Virus record (IMG/VR): IMGVR_UViG_3300033153_010346
Location: 1-54,294 of that record
Direction: 5' to 3' (one strand)
DNA length: 54,294 nt
From: a virus
Shown: in pieces, positions 10,832-18,013 of the stretch
Position numbering within the stretch: position 1 is the stretch's first letter
Layout: each line of letters starts with the position of its first letter
The notes under the pieces: generated by a model
What the model saw: only the letters and a program-made list of their open reading frames with translations
Told to the model about the DNA's origin: nothing
Databases searched by the model: none
Position numbers and translations under genes: made by a program

Positions 10832-11377
10832 ATGGCAGCGGAACGACAATTTGAGCTTGATTCACACCATTTGCTTAGATACAACTTTGCTATGTCACAT
10901 TGTTTTGGTAGTGTGTTAGACATTGCTTGTGGCTATGGGGAAGGTTCTAACATGTTGTCTACATCAACTAAGATAACAAACGTTGTTGGTGTAGATATAG
11001 CACAAGATGTAGTAGATGTTGCAAGTAAACGATATCCTAATATCATTTTTGAATGTGCTAACTTATTAAACTATAAAGGACAATTTGACTCAGTAGTTAG
11101 CTTTGAAACAGTTGAGCATATTAAAGATTTCAAAAAAACAAAGCAACAATTAAAAAGTCTACTTAAACCAAAAGGGTTATTAATTTTTTCAGTGCCCGCT
11201 AACGAATCAGAAGGAACCAACCCGCATCATGTTGTGTGGGATCTAACACAAAATGATTTTGAGGAATTTTCCGAATGTCATTTTTTTCATCAAACCTCAA
11301 ATTTTCTTATAAAAGAAACGTTTGATGAAGTAAGCAGTGTAATTTATAACCTTATTGGAATATATATTAACAAGTAA
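10832..11377 (+). CDS. Class I SAM-dependent methyltransferase (181 aa)
   Basis: ATG seven bases after AGGAGA. The Rossmann-fold methyltransferase motifs are clear: motif I VLDIACGYGEGSNML at about residues 28-42, acidic end of strand 2 in VVGVDIA, motif with CANLLNY, then DSVVSFETVEHI and GLLIFSVP. This is the Methyltransf_11/UbiG-type fold. The substrate cannot be told from sequence. Its position between tRNA-Tyr and tRNA-Ile (which starts at the next base) makes tRNA or a sugar possible targets, as inference only. Confidence 0.85.
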   Translation: MAAERQFELDSHHLLRYNFAMSHCFGSVLDIACGYGEGSNMLSTSTKITNVVGVDIAQDVVDVASKRYPNIIFECANLLNYKGQFDSVVSFETVEHIKDFKKTKQQLKSLLKPKGLLIFSVPANESEGTNPHHVVWDLTQNDFEEFSECHFFHQTSNFLIKETFDEVSSVIYNLIGIYINK

Positions 11378-11453
11378 CGTGCAGTAGCTCAGTGAGTAGA
11401 GCACTTGTCTGATACACAAGCGGCCGGTGGTGCAAATCCATCCTGCACGACCA
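11378..11453 (+). tRNA. trnI: tRNA-Ile (GAT)
   Basis: Acceptor CGTGCAG/CTGCACG, A73, encoded CCA. Stem CTTGT/ACAAG with loop CTGATAC gives GAT. T-loop TGCAAAT with G55. It begins one base after the methyltransferase stop. Confidence 0.94.
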
Positions 11454-11458
11454 AATAA

Positions 11459-11534
11459 GCCCCAGTGGTGTTAATGATTAGCATGACAGCCTTCCAAGCT
11501 GACGGTCAGGGTTTGAATCCCTGTTGGGGCTCCA
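11459..11534 (+). tRNA. trnG: tRNA-Gly (TCC)
   Basis: Acceptor GCCCCAG/TTGGGGC, U73 (glycine identity base), encoded CCA. Stem CAGC/GCTG with loop CTTCCAA gives TCC. T-loop TTTGAAT with U at 56. Confidence 0.94.
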
Positions 11535-11572
11535 AAATTATTAGTTAATCCCCTCTGTCTGAGGACTTTGGG

Positions 11573-11605
11573 CGTCCATCAAGTTGGTGCACTTACTAGG
11601 TGGAC
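11573..11605 (+). other. Hairpin upstream of small gene
   Basis: GTCCATC pairs with GGTGGAC and an inner AAGT/ACTT helix caps it. It lies in the leader between tRNA-Gly and the gene at 11626. It could be a processing or translation-control element; nothing more can be said. Confidence 0.3.
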
Positions 11606-11625
11606 ACTAAAATTAGAGGTAGGAA

Positions 11626-11823
11626 ATGCCTAAACCAAAACCTGACGAAAAACGGGATGAATTTCTACCTAGATGTATGGATAGTCCTGAAATGAAGAGT
11701 GAGTACCCAACCAACACTAAACAACGGTATGCGGTTTGTGTTGGTATTTGGAAAACCCATTTGAAAAGAAAGCGTAAAAGTGATATCGAGGAAGAGACTA
11801 GAGAGGGCAAATCAAATAGCTGA
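11626..11823 (+). CDS. Small conserved phage protein (65 aa)
   Basis: ATG after AGAGGTAGGAA. The N-terminal pattern KPDEKRDEFLPRCMDS...M...YP...QRYAVCVGIW recalls a short motif seen in many phage proteins, often near structural genes (RCM, then AVC and W). The C-terminus is very basic and then acidic. It likely binds nucleic acid or protein, but the role is unknown. It overlaps the next gene by 44 bases. Confidence 0.65.
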   Translation: MPKPKPDEKRDEFLPRCMDSPEMKSEYPTNTKQRYAVCVGIWKTHLKRKRKSDIEEETREGKSNS

Positions 11824-12094
11824 ACGTACATACACTCAATACCATTATGGTAACTTTTATCGATACAACCATGACAACCCTAATGTCATTCATGATATTT
11901 TTGGATTCAGGCATGAATTGGTGGATCTTAAATCGTTGGGGATGTATCGTAAAACCAGGGTATATCGTTGGCAGACAAGGAGTAAGGAATGGTACAAGGC
12001 CAATTGGGCTACAGCTTGGGGAACGAAAACACGCCAACAGTTACGTGCAGATGAAAATTTACGGGAACAAATTCGAGAAACTGGTGTTATATAA
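11780..12094 (+). CDS. Basic aromatic-rich hypothetical protein (104 aa)
   Basis: GTG start inside the previous gene. The product is rich in arginine, tyrosine and tryptophan (YRKTRVYRWQTRSKEWYKAN), suggesting a nucleic-acid-binding surface. Another frame (11847-12098) is also open but has less phage-like composition. The end overlaps the promoter-like motif at 12067. No family recognised. Confidence 0.5.
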   Translation: MISRKRLERANQIAERTYTQYHYGNFYRYNHDNPNVIHDIFGFRHELVDLKSLGMYRKTRVYRWQTRSKEWYKANWATAWGTKTRQQLRADENLREQIRETGVI

Positions 12095-12102
12095 GTAGGA
12101 GG
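12067..12102 (+). promoter_or_regulatory. Possible phage promoter (GTGTTATA motif)
   Basis: ATTCGAGAAACTG then GTGTTATA (12084-12091), and AGGAGG five bases later. The spacing from motif to ribosome site equals that at 2508-2526. It lies inside the end of a gene, so it could be coincidental. Confidence 0.35.
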
Positions 12103-12106
12103 ATTT

Positions 12107-12430
12107 ATGCATAGGCTCTGGCTGATTGTGCTGATTGTTATGGTTTGCGCCATTATAGCTTTAGCTACACCAGAAAGAGAAGTAGACCTCTCAAAGGCAG
12201 ATATTCATTACCTGCAGATTGAACTAGCAGACAGCACTAAGATCAACCTAGCGACCCTTCTGAGCTTAGAAATGCCGGAAGGTGATACAATTACCCTTAT
12301 GATAGCTGTTGATGAAAACGGTGATTGTGAAGTAGCTGATATTATATCAACGCGAGAAACCAGTGCTGTAGAAGTCTGGTGTGATTTCCTTGATGAATTA
12401 ACACGAATTATAAAAGAATGTAAAAAATAA
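12107..12430 (+). CDS. Secreted or anchored small protein (107 aa)
   Basis: ATG five bases after AGGAGG, the best ribosome site in this area. Residues 4-20 are a signal peptide or anchor (LWLIVLIVMVCAIIALA). The mature part is acidic and strand-rich (HYLQIELADSTKINLATLL) with two cysteines that could form a disulphide. It ends directly at tRNA-Pro. It is the fourth exported product of the plus-strand region. Confidence 0.6.
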   Translation: MHRLWLIVLIVMVCAIIALATPEREVDLSKADIHYLQIELADSTKINLATLLSLEMPEGDTITLMIAVDENGDCEVADIISTRETSAVEVWCDFLDELTRIIKECKK

Positions 12431-12506
12431 CGGAGTGTAGGAAAGAGGATATCCACTTGGTTTGGGACCAAGTATAACGCTGGTTCGAATCCAGCCACTC
12501 CGACCA
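12431..12506 (+). tRNA. trnP: tRNA-Pro (TGG)
   Basis: Acceptor CGGAGTG/CACTCCG, A73, encoded CCA. Stem CTTGG/CCAAG with loop TTTGGGA gives TGG. T-loop TTCGAAT. Confidence 0.95.
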
Positions 12507-12520
12507 AATTAGGGGTTGTT

Positions 12521-12616
12521 ATGCTAATTATCAAACTCGAAAAATGGGAAGACGGACAACTTCTTCCTGTGAGTCAACAAGAGATCGATAAGCTTATAGA
12601 AGCTATTGGGCAGTAA
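12521..12616 (+). CDS. Tiny protein between tRNA genes (31 aa)
   Basis: ATG after an AGGGG site, 14 bases behind tRNA-Pro; the last ten bases overlap tRNA-Ile. The sequence is soluble and helical (SQQEIDKLIEAIGQ). It is typical of the short cassettes in this array, and the ribosome site is the only support. Confidence 0.4.
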   Translation: MLIIKLEKWEDGQLLPVSQQEIDKLIEAIGQ

Positions 12617-12682
12617 CTCAAGTGGTAGAGACCGTGCCTTATATGCACGTAGTTACAGGTTCGAGTCCTGTCTGCCCAACCA
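12607..12682 (+). tRNA. trnI: tRNA-Ile (TAT)
   Basis: Acceptor TGGGCAG/CTGCCCA, A73, encoded CCA. Stem CGTGC/GCACG with loop CTTATAT gives TAT, reading AUA without lysidine modification. T-arm ACAGG/CCTGT. Confidence 0.93.
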
Positions 12683-12693
12683 AATAGGACACA

Positions 12694-12900
12694 ATGAAGA
12701 AACTGAAATTGAAGGTATATAAGGGTACCCTGTTTATCAATGACTGTACTATTATGATGACAGAGGCTAGATATTTCGGATCTCCATTGTGTCTTTTTTT
12801 AGGTGCAATGTTTGCACAGAGTCCATTCTCTAGTGTTCGTGGACCGTTATATTGGAGAGATGCATCAAAACGCTATAACAGACGAGGGTTCTATGTTTGA
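12694..12900 (+). CDS. Small early-family protein (68 aa)
   Basis: ATG after ATAGGACACA. Strand-rich N-terminus (KLKVYKGTLFIND), then GSPLCLFLGAMFAQSPF at about residues 29-45 and a basic aromatic tail (YWRDASKRYNRRG). This is the outlying copy of the small-gene family of 175-5235, about 7.5 kb away from the main group. It overlaps the next gene by eight bases. Confidence 0.6.
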   Translation: MKKLKLKVYKGTLFINDCTIMMTEARYFGSPLCLFLGAMFAQSPFSSVRGPLYWRDASKRYNRRGFYV

Positions 12901-13171
12901 TAAGACTAGATTTATCTTCAACATGCATAAGTTAAATCAGTTGAGTGTAACCAAATTTGCTACAAAACTAGAGGAGCTATTAGAAGGGAAACATTTATAT
13001 CGAACAATAGATGGCAGAATATTAGATTTTCGAGAGGGTATTGAACACGCACCAAAAAAACAAAGGTTTAGCATACGTCAAACAAGACTAGAACCCCTGC
13101 ATACAAAACCAAGCGTAAAACCGAAAGACAGTACTTATAGGCACATAAACCGTAAAAGGAAAAAGAAATGA
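12893..13171 (+). CDS. Basic hypothetical protein (92 aa)
   Basis: Start chosen at ATG 12893 (GAGG seven bases before); an open extension back to 12803 lies in the previous gene. The first half is helical and leucine-rich, the second half strongly basic with a C-terminal KRKKK, suggesting nucleic-acid binding. No domain recognised. Confidence 0.5.
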   Translation: MFDKTRFIFNMHKLNQLSVTKFATKLEELLEGKHLYRTIDGRILDFREGIEHAPKKQRFSIRQTRLEPLHTKPSVKPKDSTYRHINRKRKKK

Positions 13172-13184
13172 CGGACAATCAGTA

Positions 13185-13439
13185 ATGCCTTACATCGAAA
13201 AGAAAAGACGTACAAATCTAATGCCAACAGCCAGTGTAGAAACTGCAGGCGAGTTAAATTACGTGATTACAATGGTTGCTATCCGGTATATCAGGGATCA
13301 TGGTTTAAGCTACCAAACAATCAATGATGTAATGGGGGCGTTTATTTCGGCTAGTCAAGAGTTCTATAGGCGAGTTGCTGTACCCTATGAAGAAAAGAAG
13401 AGAAAGAAGAATGGGGACATCCCTTATCCTAAACCCTAA
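13185..13439 (+). CDS. Conserved small phage protein (DUF6899-like, 84 aa)
   Basis: The pattern MPYI near the start, AGELNYVIT in the middle, GLSYQTINDVMGA and then EFYRRVAVPYEEKK is shared by a widespread family of short phage proteins of unknown function. Length and spacing fit the family as I recall it. No enzyme motif is visible. Genes of this family usually lie among replication or metabolism genes. Confidence 0.75.
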   Translation: MPYIEKKRRTNLMPTASVETAGELNYVITMVAIRYIRDHGLSYQTINDVMGAFISASQEFYRRVAVPYEEKKRKKNGDIPYPKP

Positions 13440-13456
13440 ACAAAGGAGACTGTATA

Positions 13457-13681
13457 GTGTCCAAAGAACGCAACATTAAATCCATGGCGAATCAAGTAAC
13501 CATCCTGTCCGAATTGATGGGTGGGCTAGGTTACAAGTGTGATCACCCTGGTGGGAATACGTTGAAGATGTTCAGACGTATCCTTGGTTGTAACGCATAC
13601 AGCGAGATCTCAAGTGGAAAGCGTGTATCAATGCCGAAGTCTCACTGGATGAAGGTTTCCGTTAACCGAAGCCGTAAATAG
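13457..13681 (+). CDS. Hypothetical basic protein (74 aa)
   Basis: GTG start eight bases after AAAGGAG. The N-terminal half has a helix-turn-helix-like feel (QVTILSELMGGLGYKC), with a basic C-terminus and two cysteines. It is the last plus-strand gene of this block; a terminator follows within 15 bases. Confidence 0.6.
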   Translation: MSKERNIKSMANQVTILSELMGGLGYKCDHPGGNTLKMFRRILGCNAYSEISSGKRVSMPKSHWMKVSVNRSRK

Positions 13682-13690
13682 CGGACAAAA

Positions 13691-13717
13691 GAAAGGCCCC
13701 ATAAAGGGGCCTTTTTT
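13691..13717. terminator. Bidirectional rho-independent terminator
   Basis: AAAGGCCCC-ATAA-AGGGGCC is followed by TTTTTT on the plus strand and, read on the minus strand, by TTTCTTTT. It separates the convergent plus-strand tRNA/small-gene block and the minus-strand block. Confidence 0.9.
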
Positions 13718-13731
13718 AATGCGGCGAACTC

Positions 13732-14016
13732 CTATACTTTGTGTAATAGGATATCTTCGGCTTGTCGTTGTGTGAGCTTAAATTTTTGTCGAAGTCGTTT
13801 AACTATGGTGTCCACGTCCAATCCTTGATCCAGCATCCTCTCAGCAGCTCTCCAAGGGACATATGCTTGCTGGTCGTGTTGGATGTCATCCCAAGCATCA
13901 GGTGGGATTGCTTTGTTCCGAATTTTTCCGTGTTTCTCTTTTTCAATTAACGCTTTTTTTCTCCCCCTTGGGCTACGCATGACTCCTTCTGGAAGTCGTT
14001 TGTAGGTCTTTCCCAT
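13732..14016 (-). CDS. Hypothetical protein (94 aa)
   Basis: Basic N-terminus (GKTYKRLPEGVMRSPRGRKK) and a C-terminal helical part (ERMLDQGLDVDTIVKRLRQKF). It abuts the RuvC-like gene without a gap and is last in the minus-strand operon. The C-terminal half could be a small DNA-binding helical unit; no family is assigned. Confidence 0.6.
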   Translation of the reverse strand: MGKTYKRLPEGVMRSPRGRKKALIEKEKHGKIRNKAIPPDAWDDIQHDQQAYVPWRAAERMLDQGLDVDTIVKRLRQKFKLTQRQAEDILLHKV

Positions 14017-14499
14017 TTACAAAACTCCTTCTATACTCATGAAAGCCATAGCTATCGCATCAGCCTCATGATCGTTTCTTGGTAAAATCCCTCTGTTTTC
14101 ACATGCCTTTATCATATCTGTCTTTGTAGCTGCCCCGTTATGGGCAAAGAACTTTTTAATAGCTGTTGGTGAAGGTAAAAACATCTTGTTAACTGGTAAT
14201 TTCAGATGGTATAAAGCAGTTAGATACACCCCCTTCAATTCTCCTAGTTTTCTTCCATGTCCAAGCATGATACCGGCTGGTTCTTCCATAACAACTGTGC
14301 CGGTTATTGAGTTATTTGTGAAATACCCTGTAAAATGATCGTAATATGCCCCGTAGCGAGTGCAAGGGTGGGCTTTTACATAACGCTTTAGTTGCTTTTG
14401 CCACTCGTAACCAAATTGTGTTTTGTGTAAGAGTTTGCCGCCGTCATCCAAAGTCACTAGGGCGGTAACTCTAAGTCCTAAATCTATTCCTGTGTGCAT
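14017..14499 (-). CDS. RuvC-like Holliday junction resolvase
   Basis: 160 residues with an RNase H-like fold. Acidic residues are D6 in GIDLGL, E72/E73 in VVMEEPAG, D143 and D147 in NDHEADAIAMA, the pattern of RuvC-type resolvases. The length is typical. It would cleave branched DNA during recombination or before packaging. The neighbours (HU-like protein upstream) fit a DNA-handling role. I am confident of the fold, less so of the exact substrate. Confidence 0.85.
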   Translation of the reverse strand: MHTGIDLGLRVTALVTLDDGGKLLHKTQFGYEWQKQLKRYVKAHPCTRYGAYYDHFTGYFTNNSITGTVVMEEPAGIMLGHGRKLGELKGVYLTALYHLKLPVNKMFLPSPTAIKKFFAHNGAATKTDMIKACENRGILPRNDHEADAIAMAFMSIEGVL

Positions 14500-14868
14500 T
14501 TATTCCAACATGATATCATCTATGTCATTTTCTTCCTTATCCGGTTCCTCTAATTGTATCTTCCCTAAATCCTCTTTAAACTTAGTTGAATACCTGAGCC
14601 TGGGTATCAACCTATCAGGTTTCCATATTGTCTCACCTTCAGGCATAGAATATGCTCTTCCTTTGTATATTGATAGGAAGAATACTCCGAACCTAACAAC
14701 ATCAACTTGTTTCTGGTGGTAAAGGAAGTCTTTGATAGCCGAAAAGGTTTCCCTAATAAATTCATCAGCCTTTCCTTTTGATACTCCCATTCTGTGGGCA
14801 ACCTCTGTTACAAGTCCATCAAAATGTACCTTATCCCCTACGATGTGTTGTGATTGTTTTCCCTTCAT
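14500..14868 (-). CDS. HU/IHF-like DNA-binding protein
   Basis: The middle follows the HU family: an N-terminal helical pair (VTEVAHRMGVSKGKADEFIRET), then VDVVRFGVFFLSIYKGRA and RLRYSTKFKEDLG, corresponding to the beta-arm and final helix. The beta-arm is shorter or altered compared with bacterial HU, and an acidic tail of about 20 residues is added. It probably bends or compacts phage DNA. It starts after a terminator-like hairpin. Confidence 0.8.
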   Translation of the reverse strand: MKGKQSQHIVGDKVHFDGLVTEVAHRMGVSKGKADEFIRETFSAIKDFLYHQKQVDVVRFGVFFLSIYKGRAYSMPEGETIWKPDRLIPRLRYSTKFKEDLGKIQLEEPDKEENDIDDIMLE

Positions 14869-14875
14869 AATATTA

Positions 14876-14902
14876 AAGGGGGCCCCCTTAAACAGGGCCC
14901 CA
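14876..14902 (-). terminator. Terminator-like hairpin
   Basis: On the minus strand GGGGCCCT and GGGGGCCCC pair around a six-base loop and are followed by CTTTAATA. It lies between the outer-membrane-like gene (upstream) and the HU-like gene. The T-run is short, so partial termination is likely. Confidence 0.6.
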
Positions 14903-14925
14903 TTCCCATTCTTAAGTGTAATTGG

Positions 14926-15441
14926 TTAGAATGTGAACAAATCTAATCTAGCCCCTACATAATAAAGGTCTTTTTGGCCACCGCTGAGAATAACTACCAT
15001 GTTTTCATTTGAAAGCATGAAGTTCCATAAGCTAATACCAAAAGAAGCCTTAAAACTAGGTAGTGTTGTGTTTCCTTCCACGGAGTTGACTACTTGCCAT
15101 CCACCAATACCAAATTCTGCAAACGCTCGATCAAAAATCCAAGCACCCGTCGAGTCCCCTAATTTACGATGTAGAACACCGTACAAAGTAAGAGCTTGTA
15201 AGTCTTGAATTTCTTCAAACCCACGGTCACTAAATAAGATACCAGGGACAGTCATAAAAATTGACTTGTCATCTTTAGAAGTAACTGTAGGTACATTCAG
15301 CACCATATGGAAAGCCAGCTCAGTAGAGTGGCCTTTTTGCATCAAGACACCGGCACCCAAGCCATAAATTGATTCGGCTTGGGCTGATGTTACGATTAGT
15401 CCTGTCATAACGATAAGAGTTATAAGTAGTTTCTTAAACAT
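14926..15441 (-). CDS. Secreted, possibly outer-membrane beta-barrel protein (171 aa)
   Basis: Residues 1-22 are a good signal peptide (KKLLITLIVMTGLIVTSAQA). The mature part alternates polar and hydrophobic residues over many short strands and ends in phenylalanine (LDLFTF), as in outer-membrane barrels. An eight-stranded barrel placed in the host outer membrane is plausible, for example to block superinfection; this is inference. No named family recognised. Confidence 0.55.
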   Translation of the reverse strand: MFKKLLITLIVMTGLIVTSAQAESIYGLGAGVLMQKGHSTELAFHMVLNVPTVTSKDDKSIFMTVPGILFSDRGFEEIQDLQALTLYGVLHRKLGDSTGAWIFDRAFAEFGIGGWQVVNSVEGNTTLPSFKASFGISLWNFMLSNENMVVILSGGQKDLYYVGARLDLFTF

Positions 15442-15451
15442 ATTGTATTCC

Positions 15452-16183
15452 TCATATTCGGTTCATAATAGCGGCCTGTCTAAATAACGCATCAGGTCGT
15501 TTCCAAATGTCCCCAGGTCGATGGTTGTCTTCTCCCCTATTTCGGAAACGTAGATTCATTTGGCCGTCAAATTGCTTATCAGGAAGATTAACTCCTTTGA
15601 GCTTCTGTCTGAGCTTCTCCCATTCTGGTTTCTTAATATTTGCCCAATTTACGAAGTCATAATTAGTGTATCTTATAAAGTTACGATCCTCCTTTAGCAT
15701 TTTTGGTTCTAGCGGCTTTATACCATGCCCTTGTGGTTGAATATACACTTGTCTGTCACTGTGTCGTTTAAATATGAACGAACTGTGGTGCACTGTACAG
15801 ATTCCTATGCCTCTTCTACCAAACAAGGGTCTTGATCTTTCTATCCGCAATAAGATCGATTCTGTATCATGCCTGTGAGAATCCATCTTGCGAATAAAGC
15901 CTATTGGGTGGTCTGACCAATCCCAAGGATGATATACCACATAACAAATATACCACCAGTATTGATCTTCCATTGCTTTATAGTATAGAGTTGGTTTCTT
16001 AATTTCCTCTATGATATCAAGTAGTTGTTGTCTTTCATCAGTTAGTATTGACTCTCCATTTACAGTCTTAAACATCAAAGGGGTTAAAAAATCACGTATA
16101 TCTTGCCATTCTTGGTATATGATTGGTTTATACGTTTTAGCTAGTGTTAGCGACTCTTCGTTATCTGTAATTACTCTAAGCAT
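15452..16183 (-). CDS. Hypothetical protein, histidine- and aromatic-rich (243 aa)
   Basis: The centre has YVVYHPWDWSDHPIG followed by DSHRHDTESILLRIERS, with conserved-looking histidines and acids that could bind metal. The C-terminus is basic. The pattern is reminiscent of Vps62/DUF946-type modules, but I cannot assign it. It lies between the secreted protein and the duplicated-domain membrane protein. Confidence 0.5.
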   Translation of the reverse strand: MLRVITDNEESLTLAKTYKPIIYQEWQDIRDFLTPLMFKTVNGESILTDERQQLLDIIEEIKKPTLYYKAMEDQYWWYICYVVYHPWDWSDHPIGFIRKMDSHRHDTESILLRIERSRPLFGRRGIGICTVHHSSFIFKRHSDRQVYIQPQGHGIKPLEPKMLKEDRNFIRYTNYDFVNWANIKKPEWEKLRQKLKGVNLPDKQFDGQMNLRFRNRGEDNHRPGDIWKRPDALFRQAAIMNRI

Positions 16184-16184
16184 A

Positions 16185-16514
16185 CTATTTCTTTGCTAAT
16201 GGTGCAGTTAGTTTCACCCCAGTACGAAGTCCGGCCCAGCCTAACACCGAGTATAGAGCTTCCGGTGGTAAGTCTGGAAATACTGAATTAACTACAGCAT
16301 AAACAATCGTAGCCCAAAATTCAGATGTTTGGTAACTTGGTTTACCTGTCTTCGGATCTGTTATTCCAAAGAACTTTTGTGTTGATCTCAGGCCCGCCCA
16401 ACCAAGAATAGCCACGAATGACTCCTTTGGGAATTCAGGCCATAAAGAAGCTACAATGGTCGACGCAACCACAAGCCAAAATTCAACTGTCTTGAATCCG
16501 TCTTTTATATTCAT
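16185..16514 (-). CDS. Membrane protein with internal duplication (109 aa)
   Basis: Two copies of a unit of about 45 residues: EFWLVVASTIVASLWPEFP...AILGWAGLRS (about 11-47) and EFWATIVYAVVNSVFPDLP...SVLGWAGLRT (about 66-100). Each has one hydrophobic segment and ends in LGWAGLR. Two membrane spans are likely. By size it could be a holin or membrane regulator, but the endolysin lies elsewhere. The start overlaps the sigma-factor stop. Confidence 0.6.
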   Translation of the reverse strand: MNIKDGFKTVEFWLVVASTIVASLWPEFPKESFVAILGWAGLRSTQKFFGITDPKTGKPSYQTSEFWATIVYAVVNSVFPDLPPEALYSVLGWAGLRTGVKLTAPLAKK

Positions 16515-17194
16515 TGCGTTTCCTCCTTTAAAATACGTTTATCTATTAGTAAACTTTGTAGTTTTACTATTCCCTCCCTTTTCATCCTATACACCCAACC
16601 TGTATCGGGGCTAAACCCCAATTCTTTTGACAACTCTTTGATAGATTTATTCATCACATAATACCCAAGGATTATGTAGATTCTTGTATCTGGTAATGAT
16701 GCTAAAGAATCGAAGATCTCGTAAGAATCCGAATTGTCAGAAATATCCAGAAGGATGTCTTGGATTACATCATTGGATATATTTAATTGGTCTAGTCTAA
16801 TGGTTGCTTGTTCTCTGTTTAACGAGAGTACTTCATCAATTTCACAACACACAAAATCCAAGGTGATGTCCAAATAATCTGTTTGTCTTAACGCCCGTGC
16901 TTTGGCCTGTTTCTTTAATTGGTCTTTGAAAAATCCTTGTAGTCGAGGATTAAGATAAGTGGTTAGTTTGACTCCCCGTTTGCTATCATACCTATCTACA
17001 GCCTTTATCATTTCAACAACACAATCTTGTTTCATATCGGCCAAGTCGTCTGGTGACAGATACTTGTATAATTGATATTTGTTTACAAAGATGGCGTGTA
17101 CTTTCTCTACTAGTTTGTAACCTTCGAGAATTAGTGTTTTACGCTTAATCTGAGTCTTCGTGGATGCGCGTTTGTGTGGTTCCATTTGAGTCAT
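16511..17194 (-). CDS. Phage RNA polymerase sigma factor (sigma-70 family)
   Basis: 227 residues. Residues about 30-100 match sigma region 2 (LSPDDLADMKQDCVVEMIKAV, DRYDSKRGVKLTTYLNPRL), which contacts core RNA polymerase and the -10 element. Residues about 190-215 form the region 4 helix-turn-helix (SIKELSKELGFSPDTGWV). It would redirect the host polymerase to phage promoters. The GTGTTATA motif found on both strands is a candidate target. Sigma region 3 and 1.1 are not evident. Confidence 0.85.
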   Translation of the reverse strand: MTQMEPHKRASTKTQIKRKTLILEGYKLVEKVHAIFVNKYQLYKYLSPDDLADMKQDCVVEMIKAVDRYDSKRGVKLTTYLNPRLQGFFKDQLKKQAKARALRQTDYLDITLDFVCCEIDEVLSLNREQATIRLDQLNISNDVIQDILLDISDNSDSYEIFDSLASLPDTRIYIILGYYVMNKSIKELSKELGFSPDTGWVYRMKREGIVKLQSLLIDKRILKEETQ

Positions 17195-17441
17195 ATACCC
17201 TAATTTCAGATGTTTGGTCCATAAACAAAACCTTATCAGTAGGGGATAAAATGTAATTACACTGATCCAAAAGTATATCTCTTAAAAGTTCATTTCTCTC
17301 ATTTAACGCTTCGGTTAATTCTTTCTTGGCAGTATTTAACATCATAACTGATATTGTGACTTCGGTGCCTAACTGTGCGAGCTGTTTGGCTTCCGGTAAA
17401 GTTTTGTCTAGTTGAAATGCTTTTTTTAGTTTAACGGCCAT
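17145..17441 (-). CDS. Hypothetical helical protein (98 aa)
   Basis: Start chosen at 17441, nine bases after AAGGAGC; a longer frame begins at 17486 without ribosome site. The product is helical (LNTAKKELTEALNERNELL) and soluble. The end overlaps the sigma factor start by 50 bases. A partner or anti-sigma role would be speculation. Confidence 0.55.
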   Translation of the reverse strand: MAVKLKKAFQLDKTLPEAKQLAQLGTEVTISVMMLNTAKKELTEALNERNELLRDILLDQCNYILSPTDKVLFMDQTSEIRVYDSNGTTQTRIHEDSD

Positions 17442-17494
17442 AATATAGGGCTCCTTTGTCACTCTTATTATCGTCTTTTCCTCCATATTTTGGT

Positions 17495-18013
17495 CTATGG
17501 ATCTCTAGGAATTGGAATAAATTTTGCATCTCTTTTGCCCAGTTCATGTGCTACTCCTTGAGAAATAGCCTCATAGCAACGATCACAGAACTTTCCACCA
17601 AAATCAGGTGTTAGACCCCTGGTGAGTCCACAACTGTCACATTCTGTGTTATATTTCAAAAACCGCTCTGCATCGCTGTAACCATACAGAATAGGAATTT
17701 GATGTTCAAAGGCATAGTCGTGTTCTATTTTGGCCCCTTGTGAATTTTTCCAGTTGGGTATCATAAAGAGAGCATCTACATAATTGATCATCTCCAACTC
17801 ACCCTCTAAGATATCTTCAAAAGTTACTGCAATACGTTTATCGGACTCAAATTTGGATGAATTGCTGTGTGGGCAAATTACAGCAAATCCCATATTCCAG
17901 AGGTTGATTGCATGTGATCTGGCTAGTTCAATGTTTTCATCTCTAGTCTCTAGTTCAGTATGTCCATTTGCATATTTACCGGAGACATATATAACATGCT
18001 TATTTCTTTTCAT
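17495..18013 (-). CDS. DUF4406/nucleoside deoxyribosyltransferase-like protein with C-terminal zinc ribbon
   Basis: Residues 7-115 resemble the DUF4406 branch of the nucleoside 2-deoxyribosyltransferase fold: YVSGKYANG, NIELARSHAINLWNMGFAVICPH, ALFMIPNW and the SQGAKIEHDYA helix. Residues about 124-143 carry two CxxC pairs (CDSC, CDRC), an added zinc ribbon. A role in nucleotide metabolism is likely from the fold. It abuts the DNA polymerase gene. Confidence 0.7.
   Translation of the reverse strand: MKRNKHVIYVSGKYANGHTELETRDENIELARSHAINLWNMGFAVICPHSNSSKFESDKRIAVTFEDILEGELEMINYVDALFMIPNWKNSQGAKIEHDYAFEHQIPILYGYSDAERFLKYNTECDSCGLTRGLTPDFGGKFCDRCYEAISQGVAHELGKRDAKFIPIPRDP

Noticed and set aside
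3613-12682. tRNA array as prophage attachment site
   Set aside because: No integrase or repeated tRNA 3' end suggesting att sites was found; the genes are complete and interleaved.
17636-17660. Another GTGTTATA on the plus strand
   Set aside because: Inside a minus-strand coding region, no TCGA at the usual distance and no gene downstream on that strand; chance match.
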